Below are positions 57,400 to 64,000 of a DNA stretch of 64,000 nt, in pieces. The stretch's first letter is position 1. Each line of letters opens with the position of its first letter. The notes beneath the pieces are model-generated. The model saw only the letters and a list, made by a program, of their open reading frames with translations. It was not told where the DNA came from and searched no databases. The translations under genes and the position numbers were made by a program. Source of the DNA: an uncultured Clostridia bacterium (GTDB lineage Bacteria > Bacillota > Clostridia > Christensenellales > Aristaeellaceae); contig CAKUFA010000001.1 in the NCBI GenBank assembly GCA_934647165.1, positions 93,836 to 157,835 of the forward strand, given 5' to 3'.

Positions 57400-57492
57400 C
57401 CAAGTGGCTATGCTTTTTGTGGAACCATCGCCATTATAGCGCGCACAGGTGAGCCTGTCAAGCGCTTTTGCTCATAAAGCAGTGGGTTTTCC

Positions 57493-57521
57493 TTGCGCAT
57501 CGGGCGCAAATGTCGTATAAT
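57493..57521 (+). promoter_or_regulatory. Promoter of the GH127-like gene and dus
   Basis: TTGCGC (57493-57498), a 17-bp spacer and TATAAT (57516-57521), just upstream of the GTG at 57568. Confidence 0.75.
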
Positions 57522-57567
57522 CATTCTGGTGCAATGTGCATTTGATTGAAAAGATGGAGGGAATACC

Positions 57568-59274
57568 GTGCCGCTGAAGCCGTTATATGGAAAAACACCC
57601 CTGACGGAGCTGAAGGCTCTGCCGCTGCGCCCCGGTCAGGTGAAGCTGGAGGACAATCGCATCCGGCAAGTATACGCGCTGGTCATGGAGCATGCAAAGG
57701 ATAACCGCGCCTTGTGGGAGAGTGCCTATCGCCTCGGCATGGCGCTGAGAGACAAAGAGGGCTGTGAACAGGTGTCTGCCTGGATGAACCAGGCGTTGGA
57801 AAACCAGGCGGAAGACGGAGAGCTGTCGCTGCCTGTACCGGAGGGCTTGCAGGTTATGCGCGCTGCATGGGCGATGTATGCCGCCAAGCCTGACAGAGCA
57901 GTGTTGGAAAGCATGATGCGCTGGTGTGCCTGGCTTAGCAGCCACTGGGATGATGTGGAAAAATGCGCAGAGATCCGTGTGCGCCCCGGCGACCTGATGG
58001 AGCTCCTGTGCAACCTGTATCGTGTAACGGGTCGAAAAGGACTGACGGCTCTGTGCGAAAAACTGCGCCAGCTGAGCATGGACTGGAGCGGTGCACTGCA
58101 TACTTTTTCGGTGCAGCAGGGGGCTAAGAAGGCGCTTGACCGTAAAGCGCTGGAGGAAGGTATGGCGCGGGAAGCAGGCGATGAGGCCGGCTTCTACACA
58201 AGGCAATATTTGCTGTGCCATGGCGAAACACTGGCGGATGGTGCGCGCTCTTGCCTTGCAAGCACTGTTTTCAGCGGCAATGGCGCGGAGAACCGCGCGG
58301 CAAAAGATGGCTGGGAAAAAATCAGCCGCTGGCATGGCGCGGTATGCGGCGGCGTGACCTCCGACGAGATGCTTGGCGGCTTGTCCAGCGCCTGTGCGGT
58401 GGACGTAGCCTGCCTTGGCGCGTGGGCGGAAGCCTTTGCAATGCAGCTTGCCGTGGACGAAAAAGCGTCCTGGGCAGCCGGTGCACTGGAAAAAATGATG
58501 GAGAACGGTTTAAGCGCCGCAATGGTGGGCAACAGTCTGCTGCCCTTCCAGCGGGTAAACGGACTTGCGGCAAACTGCGGCACGAAGGACTGCTTCCATG
58601 TGCATGAGGGCAACGCGCAGGCGATGCGTGCGCTCACGCGGCTGAGCCGGGCATGGACGGCTGTTGCGGAATGCGCCGTAACGCAGACCATGAATGGTGT
58701 GCGGGTGAATTTGTACCTGCCGGGGAAATACAGCGTGAAGGTGAACGGCACGGCGATGGAGCTGGAAATCGCGGGCAACAATGGCGAATACGTGCTGGGC
58801 GTGCAGGCGAAGGAGGACGTGCAGGCAGAGATTGCACTGATGGTTCCTGCATGGACGGACGACGCTTATATCCGCGTGAACGAAGACGGTGCCGATGAGG
58901 GAAAACCCGGCGAATATCTGGCATTGAACCGTGTGTGGCGAAACGGTGACCGGGTGCAGGTGTCCTTTGAAGAAACCCTTCGGGTGGCAGAGGGTTATCA
59001 CCAGGGTGCGGCAGTGTACTGCGGCGCGAAGCTGATGGCTTACGCTCCGGCAGACGACCGGTGGGCTGTGGCATTGTGCGGCGCACCGGAAAAGAAAGAC
59101 GGCAAGGTGGTCGTTCCTGTGGCGCATGTACCTGGCTGGAAATGCACGGGCAAGGTTCCTGCCGAATTGCCAGTGCGGCCGCAGACGGAGGGGGAACCCT
59201 TTGAAGCGGTGCTGACCCCCTATGCGGAAACGCCCTGCCGCTTGGCACTGCTGCCGCGGAGTGCGAAGGCATGA
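57568..59274 (+). CDS. GH127/DUF1680-like glycoside hydrolase, divergent
   Basis: A 568-residue cytoplasmic protein with an alpha-helical first two-thirds and a beta-rich end. The end has the pattern of beta-L-arabinofuranosidases of GH127: ALNRVWRNGDRVQVSFEETL, VNLYLPGKYSVKVNG and KLMAYAPADDRWAVALCGAP. The sequence departs from typical GH127 in the catalytic region, and I cannot locate the usual cysteine/glutamate cluster with confidence. The start is GTG at 57568 after GGAGGG. It overlaps dus by four bases. It may complement the GH51 enzyme in arabinose use, but it could be a non-catalytic relative. Confidence 0.6.
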   Translation: MPLKPLYGKTPLTELKALPLRPGQVKLEDNRIRQVYALVMEHAKDNRALWESAYRLGMALRDKEGCEQVSAWMNQALENQAEDGELSLPVPEGLQVMRAAWAMYAAKPDRAVLESMMRWCAWLSSHWDDVEKCAEIRVRPGDLMELLCNLYRVTGRKGLTALCEKLRQLSMDWSGALHTFSVQQGAKKALDRKALEEGMAREAGDEAGFYTRQYLLCHGETLADGARSCLASTVFSGNGAENRAAKDGWEKISRWHGAVCGGVTSDEMLGGLSSACAVDVACLGAWAEAFAMQLAVDEKASWAAGALEKMMENGLSAAMVGNSLLPFQRVNGLAANCGTKDCFHVHEGNAQAMRALTRLSRAWTAVAECAVTQTMNGVRVNLYLPGKYSVKVNGTAMELEIAGNNGEYVLGVQAKEDVQAEIALMVPAWTDDAYIRVNEDGADEGKPGEYLALNRVWRNGDRVQVSFEETLRVAEGYHQGAAVYCGAKLMAYAPADDRWAVALCGAPEKKDGKVVVPVAHVPGWKCTGKVPAELPVRPQTEGEPFEAVLTPYAETPCRLALLPRSAKA

Positions 59275-60224
59275 AAACCGTTCGGCTTGCCCCGCTTGCA
59301 GGGGTGACGGATTGGCCGTTTCGCGTTTTGTGCTTTGAGCAGGGATGCGATTGCGCATACACGGAAATGGTCAGCGCCATGGGTTACCTGTGTGCGCCCA
59401 AGGGGCAGCCTGCAACTGAGCAGCTGCTCCTACGGGATCCGCGGGAACCAAAGCTGGTGTTGCAGCTTTTTGGCAAAGAACCGGATGTGATGGCCAAAGC
59501 GGCGGCGGAGCTGTCGCGCTGTGGCCGGTATGACGGCATTGACCTGAACATGGGCTGCCCTGCGCACAAGGTGGCCTGTTCAGGCGAGGGAAGCGGATTG
59601 ATGCGCACGCCTGAGCTGGCGCAGAACATCATGAGCGAAGTGGTAAAGGCAAGCGCCTTGCCCGTGAGCGTGAAATTCCGCCTGGGCTGGGATGAAGACT
59701 CCATCAACGTGGTGGATATGGCTCGGCGCGCGGAGGATGCAGGTGTGTGCGAAATCACCGTGCACGGCAGAACGAGACAGCAGCAATACAGCGGCACGGC
59801 TGACTGGACAATGATTGCCCGGGTGAAAAAAGCTGTGCAGGTGCCGGTGATTGGCAACGGGGACATTTTCACGGCGGAAGACGCCATGCGCAGCATGGAG
59901 AAAAGCGGCGTGGACGGTGTAATGATCGCCCGTGGCGCGATGGGAAATCCATGGATTTTCCGGCAAATTAAGGCGCGCATGGCGGGACTGGACGCACCCA
60001 TGCCAACGGATGAAGAACGGCTGCACACCATTCTCAGACATTATGACATGCTGCTTGAATGGAAATGCCGCCGCATTGCCGTGCAGGAGATGCGTAAACA
60101 CATTGCATGGTATCTGCACGGATTGCGCGGAGCAGCGCAAATGCGCGCGAAAATCAATACGATGGATGATCCTGACGAGGTAAAAAGAACCTTGCGGGAT
60201 TTTTGCCTGAACCGAGACGAATGA
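59271..60224 (+). CDS. dus: tRNA-dihydrouridine synthase
   Basis: A 317-residue FMN enzyme that reduces uridines in tRNA. The TIM barrel begins LAPLAGVTDWPFRVLCFEQG, and the catalytic cysteine is near 95 in NMGCPAHKV. VSVKFRLGW, ITVHGRTRQQQYSG and IGNGDIFTAEDAM are all family motifs. The helical C-terminal domain is complete. Its ATG overlaps the previous stop (ATGA), so it is translated with the GH127-like gene. Confidence 0.95.
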   Translation: MKTVRLAPLAGVTDWPFRVLCFEQGCDCAYTEMVSAMGYLCAPKGQPATEQLLLRDPREPKLVLQLFGKEPDVMAKAAAELSRCGRYDGIDLNMGCPAHKVACSGEGSGLMRTPELAQNIMSEVVKASALPVSVKFRLGWDEDSINVVDMARRAEDAGVCEITVHGRTRQQQYSGTADWTMIARVKKAVQVPVIGNGDIFTAEDAMRSMEKSGVDGVMIARGAMGNPWIFRQIKARMAGLDAPMPTDEERLHTILRHYDMLLEWKCRRIAVQEMRKHIAWYLHGLRGAAQMRAKINTMDDPDEVKRTLRDFCLNRDE

Positions 60225-60290
60225 CGCACGCGCGCAGCATGTGCAAGTGCGGCGGCAACGCCGGCGTGTGCCGAAGAAGGAGTGGCGAAA

Positions 60291-61739
60291 ATGAAACGGT
60301 TGAAACGGCTTGTGTGCCTGCTGATGCTGCTGTGTATGACAGCGGGGATTGCGCACGCGGAGGCGATGCTGCTTCCGCAGATAAACGCCTGGAAGCTGGA
60401 CGAGAAGCCCCTGCGCATCACATTGTCTGTGGATGTATCCCAATGGATACCCTTTGACGAAACACGCACAGGATGGCTCAATGCACTCCTCAAGCATATA
60501 ACGCTGGAAGTGAACACCCAGAAACTGGAGGAAGAGCGTTGGTCCAGTTTGCGGCTGTTGGTGGACGGCAATGAAGCGTTGAACATGCGACAGAAGCAGA
60601 CAGGCACGGAAACACAGATGCTTTTGTCCAGCATGCCGGACAAGTGTTATGTTGCGGGGACGGAGAGCGATGCATTGTCGCTGCTTTTGGGAGAAAAAGA
60701 TGAATCTGTCTTCGGCATGGATGAGAGCACCCTTTCCTATTTGACTGATGCATACGACCTAGCCTGTGGACTGAATGTGGCTTTAAGCGACTGGGGCGAG
60801 GAAAAGACCATCAAGACGGCCATTGAAAAGATGGGCACGGCGCGCAAAAAGACCACTTATGTGGTGCCGCGCGAGGATGCGCCAAAACTTCCGGAAGCCC
60901 TTGGCGGATTGTGTGTTGAAGGCCGGGTGCAGACGCTTGTGAAGAGCCTCATCTTCTCTGGCAAGCAAACCTTTACCACTTATTTTTCAGGGGATGACGA
61001 GCTGCTGAAGGTTACCTACAGCGGTCAATGCGGAGCAAGCGAGGAACAGCTGCGCAATGTGAGCATTACCTGGAGCATGAAGCGGTCGGACAACGAAATA
61101 CGGGATACATTCCAGCTGAAATCGCCTGCGTTAAAAGGCAGCGATCGCAACACTGTGACACTGACCCGGGTGGAAAAGGTGAAAAATTCGACCACGACCC
61201 TGACGCTGACGGCCAAGCACGAGCAGGTACAGAACAAGGTGAAAAATATCCTTGCGGTGGACTGTGACCTGAAGGCGGTGCAGAAGAATGGGGCGACAAC
61301 GCTGACAGGAACGCTGAGCGTGAAGAACACGCCTGAAGATGAAGACCTGAAGGAACAGCTGATGCTGACGCCGAACCTGACGCTTGCCGGCACCGATGCA
61401 ACGGACGATTATGTGTCCGGCACAGTGGAAGTGGAACAACGGGCAGGAAGCCGCCTGAACCGCGTGACGGCCAAAGCGACAGTGAATGTGAAGGTTGCGG
61501 CCGGTGAGTATTTTGATTGGATGCTGAGCGAAAATGTGGTGAATCTGTCCGCGCTGGGGGAAAAGGAGCTGGCTGACGTACGGAAAGAGGTGGCTGACGC
61601 GGTGGGAACGGATCTTATTCGGCCGTTGGTGCTACTGCCCAAGGATGACACCCTGTATCTTTCTGCCGACATGGATGAAGCGACCTGGCAGAAGGTGGTT
61701 GACACCGCTCAGGCTGCCCTGAAGGAGGATGCGAGATGA
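60291..61739 (+). CDS. Secreted protein of unknown function, first of a trio
   Basis: A 482-residue exported protein. The signal peptide (MKRLKRLVCLLMLLCMTAGI...AHA) is followed by a beta-rich, Thr/Val/Lys-rich body with no motif I know. A repeating alternation such as TTTLTLTAKHEQVQNKVK and TTLTGTLSVKN suggests stacked beta strands. AAGGAG supports the ATG at 60291 instead of the GTG at 60282. It overlaps the next gene by four bases (ATGA). The next two genes encode proteins of the same general design, so the three probably act together at the cell surface or outside. Confidence 0.65.
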   Translation: MKRLKRLVCLLMLLCMTAGIAHAEAMLLPQINAWKLDEKPLRITLSVDVSQWIPFDETRTGWLNALLKHITLEVNTQKLEEERWSSLRLLVDGNEALNMRQKQTGTETQMLLSSMPDKCYVAGTESDALSLLLGEKDESVFGMDESTLSYLTDAYDLACGLNVALSDWGEEKTIKTAIEKMGTARKKTTYVVPREDAPKLPEALGGLCVEGRVQTLVKSLIFSGKQTFTTYFSGDDELLKVTYSGQCGASEEQLRNVSITWSMKRSDNEIRDTFQLKSPALKGSDRNTVTLTRVEKVKNSTTTLTLTAKHEQVQNKVKNILAVDCDLKAVQKNGATTLTGTLSVKNTPEDEDLKEQLMLTPNLTLAGTDATDDYVSGTVEVEQRAGSRLNRVTAKATVNVKVAAGEYFDWMLSENVVNLSALGEKELADVRKEVADAVGTDLIRPLVLLPKDDTLYLSADMDEATWQKVVDTAQAALKEDAR

Positions 61740-63268
61740 AAAAACTACTGTGCCTGCTCTTGTGCTTGATGCTGCCGACTTTTGCCCTGGCGGCAAGCTA
61801 TACCCTGCCGGAAAAGATGATGCGGCAGATGGACTTTGGCAGCGGCTTCAAGGGAACCATCACATGGGGTGTAGATGGCGAAAGCGACTGGGCGAAGGCA
61901 GTTACCCCTCTGTCCGGTGCAGATGTGCAGGTTCGTGCTATCCGCACGACAGATGGGCAGCTGGATGCGGAACTGTTTGTTGAGGAAAACGGTACGCAGC
62001 AGAATGTGGCGCGCCTGTTCCTTGATGGGGATACACTGGGCGTGCAAAGCGATCTTGTGCCCGGTGTGACATTGACCTGGCCAACGGGCGGAGATGTATT
62101 CGGCGCGCTGCTGGGCCTTGATGAAACGCAAATCCCAGCCTTGTATTCGGTGGCGCTGGATGTGGCGAAGATTCCGGCTGACACCTGGAAAAGCGACTGG
62201 GCGCCGGTGCTTGAACCATACTACGCTGCGCTGGAAATGTGGCTGAACAGCTTTGCTGCGGCCCCCAGCGTTTCGCAGGATGACAAGGGCGAAACGGTTA
62301 TGCTGGTGCGCTATCAGGTGCCTGTGAGTGCGGTGAAGGATGAAACGGTGGCGCTGCTTGGCGATTTGCTGGGCGACGAAAGGCTGCAGTCGCTCCTCAA
62401 GGGTCTGATGACAGAGCAGCAGCAGAATGCCTATTTGAATCCCAATTTGCTGTATTTCTACGAATCATCCATCCGCGGTCTTGCAGTGGAAGGAGAACTG
62501 GTGCTTGAGCGAACCATGACCATGCTGGGCGAAACTGTCACCACACAGGTGAAACTGCCGCTTCCGGAAAATGACAGCGGATATACGACCCTGTGCCTTG
62601 TGCAGGATGCAGAAAGCACGACCTTTACCCTTGAGGGTACGGAAAAAACCGTGCGATATGTGAGCCGGGAAGCATCCTCCACGGCAGAGAGCGCCCAGTG
62701 GAAGGGTGTTGTGCAGGTGATTCCGATGACGCCTACGGAGGAAAATAAGGCGCTATCTGCGGCATTCACGCTGCGGAAAATTCATTCTACTTCTACCGAC
62801 AGCGACACCCGAGAGCATGATGTGACCACCTGGGAACTGCATGCAGAACCTGATTTGTCCCACCTGGAAGAAAATGACGCGACGCGGAAGGATTATCAGG
62901 ACTTTACGCCTGTGGACGGGAAGATGCGCATCCATTTCCACAGCAAAAATGCGCAAACGAGTCCGACAACCCTGGAAGTGGACGGCAGCATCACGGTGGA
63001 TGGTTCTACGCTGACGCTGGCAAGCAAAACCAAAACCACAACCCCGTGGACCATTACGCCCATGGATATGACCGGCAGCGAACGCTACTCCAGGCTGACG
63101 GAAGCGCAGAAGAGTGAATTTGTCACAACCCTTGTGGACAATGCAGCGCAGCTTGTTCGGCGCTTGCAGCGTGAACAGGCGACGCCCTCGGAGCTGCCCT
63201 TGCCGGAAAGCACGGAGACGGATATGGCTAGCGCAACCGATGCGGCAACGCAGACCGATGTGAAGTAA
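61736..63268 (+). CDS. Secreted protein of unknown function, second of a trio
   Basis: A 510-residue exported protein. The signal peptide is MKKLLCLLLCLMLPTFALAA. The body is rich in short beta-prone stretches such as TMLGETVTTQVKLPL and DGSITVDGSTLTLASKTKTT. The C-terminus is Ser/Thr/Ala-rich (TETDMASATDAATQTDVK), like a flexible wall or surface tail. No catalytic motif, LPXTG or lipobox is visible. Its ATG overlaps the previous stop; the third gene starts 16 bases later. Confidence 0.65.
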   Translation: MKKLLCLLLCLMLPTFALAASYTLPEKMMRQMDFGSGFKGTITWGVDGESDWAKAVTPLSGADVQVRAIRTTDGQLDAELFVEENGTQQNVARLFLDGDTLGVQSDLVPGVTLTWPTGGDVFGALLGLDETQIPALYSVALDVAKIPADTWKSDWAPVLEPYYAALEMWLNSFAAAPSVSQDDKGETVMLVRYQVPVSAVKDETVALLGDLLGDERLQSLLKGLMTEQQQNAYLNPNLLYFYESSIRGLAVEGELVLERTMTMLGETVTTQVKLPLPENDSGYTTLCLVQDAESTTFTLEGTEKTVRYVSREASSTAESAQWKGVVQVIPMTPTEENKALSAAFTLRKIHSTSTDSDTREHDVTTWELHAEPDLSHLEENDATRKDYQDFTPVDGKMRIHFHSKNAQTSPTTLEVDGSITVDGSTLTLASKTKTTTPWTITPMDMTGSERYSRLTEAQKSEFVTTLVDNAAQLVRRLQREQATPSELPLPESTETDMASATDAATQTDVK

Positions 63269-63284
63269 AAGGGAGGCATGCACC

Positions 63285-64000
63285 ATGCGCAGGGGAATCA
63301 TTTGGCTGCTGTGTGTGCTGCTGGCACTGCTGCCTGGCGCATCGCAGGCGCAGGCAAGGCAGTATGAGCTGAGCTACAGCGTGGATGTGGACAAAGTGCT
63401 GGAAACAAACAGTGAGCTGTACAGCATCGCGGGTGTCGAAGCTTATGCCGAGGGAATGCGGTATGTCGGCCAATCCACGAAGGACATGATCCAGTCCATT
63501 GTGGATGCATTGACCTTTCGGGCACAGGTGCAGGAAAACGGTATTCGTTTGTCCGCAAGCCTGAACAATATGGAAGTGATGGATTTGGCCGTGCTGGTGG
63601 AAAACGACACGCTGAGGGCCACGTCCGCCATCCTTCCGGGATACGCCTTATGCGTGCCCTTAGCAGAGGTGCGGAAGCTGGCCGAACAGGTGGATTGGGG
63701 TCAGCTTTCTGATGAATTGCTGGAGGAAACCATGGATTGGGCGGCAAGCCTGCCTTGCATGGAAGAGATCGGGAGCTTCGCCGGTGATACCTGTGATGGG
63801 GGCACGGCACGCACAACGTACACCGCCACGGACAAAGACATTGCCCTGTTGCTTGAGGGATTGCTGCTGCGAGTGGAGGCATATGACGATGTGACGGCCA
63901 TGGTGGATGCTGTATTGGGGGAAGGAACTGCCCCGAAGATGATGCATCAGCTTCGGCAATTTGTTTATGACACGGCGCTTGGCAGCCAGTATTATTATAC
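63285..64000 (+). CDS. Secreted protein of unknown function, third of a trio, cut by window end
   Basis: 238 codons are visible before the window ends. The signal peptide is MRRGIIWLLCVLLALLPGASQAQA. The mature start YELSYSVDVDKVLETNSELY has a weak likeness to the start of the first trio protein (LRITLSVDVSQWIPFDETRT), which suggests distant common ancestry. The ATG at 63285 has GGGAGG eight bases upstream; the earlier ATG at 63278 is out of frame and too close. Function unknown. Confidence 0.65.
   Translation, partial: MRRGIIWLLCVLLALLPGASQAQARQYELSYSVDVDKVLETNSELYSIAGVEAYAEGMRYVGQSTKDMIQSIVDALTFRAQVQENGIRLSASLNNMEVMDLAVLVENDTLRATSAILPGYALCVPLAEVRKLAEQVDWGQLSDELLEETMDWAASLPCMEEIGSFAGDTCDGGTARTTYTATDKDIALLLEGLLLRVEAYDDVTAMVDAVLGEGTAPKMMHQLRQFVYDTALGSQYYY

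Overview
This 64-kb window is a piece of a bacterial chromosome, almost certainly from an anaerobic Clostridia-type Firmicute with a fairly GC-rich genome. Supporting points are strong AGGAGG-type ribosome sites, frequent GTG/TTG starts, an ispH-rpsA gene fusion, a HutP-family regulator, lonB next to lonA, a SpoVD/FtsI-type PBP with PASTA repeats, mraZ, an ECF-type RibU under an FMN riboswitch, and a meso-DAP-type MurE (DNPR motif). AdhE plus hemicellulose-type glycosidases suggest a fermentative gut or rumen organism. The species cannot be named from the sequence alone.

Layout. 1-6 kb: a flavin oxidoreductase pair (minus strand) diverges from adhE and a small kinase-like gene; adhE has a consensus promoter overlapped by a Rex-like operator. 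6.1-8.3 kb: tRNA-Lys and tRNA-Val, each with its own promoter and terminator, flank an AT-richer prophage remnant (broken holin, 5'-truncated head protein with a C-terminal toxin-like domain, a small overlapping partner gene, an 11-bp tandem repeat). 8.3-17.9 kb: an orphan NMT1/SsuA-type binding protein, a heterodimeric ABC exporter, a MATE pump diverging from a LysR regulator, a GH51 arabinofuranosidase and a polysaccharide deacetylase. 17.9-26.2 kb: rnpB, a HutP-like gene, cmk-plsC-ispH/rpsA, a secreted protein, thiN, purC and a secreted phosphodiester glycosidase. 26.2-34.7 kb: a proteostasis block tig-clpP-clpX-lonB-lon-engB. 34.7-37.2 kb: small genes including a secreted CAP protein, a double zinc-site protein and a phosphoesterase. 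37.4-51.6 kb: a division/wall cluster, mraZ-ftsL-like-PBP-murE-mraY-murD-ftsW-murA-ftsQ-ftsA-ftsZ, lacking rsmH, murF, murG and murC. 51.7-64 kb: a hydroxyacid dehydrogenase diverging from an FAD/Rieske oxidoreductase; a minus-strand run FMN riboswitch-ribU-tsaE-tsaB-rimI-pepE; a GH127-like protein overlapping a dus gene; and three consecutive secreted proteins of unknown function, the last cut by the window end.

Most of the window is ordinary core genome. The places most worth a second look are the prophage remnant with its toxin-like domain and small partner, the internal ribosome site inside ispH-rpsA, the 15-bp perfect inverted repeat before the CAP gene, the FMN riboswitch heading a tRNA-modification operon, the reduced division cluster with an extended MraZ, and the secreted-protein trio at the right edge. 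I saw no CRISPR array, intact transposon or complete prophage.
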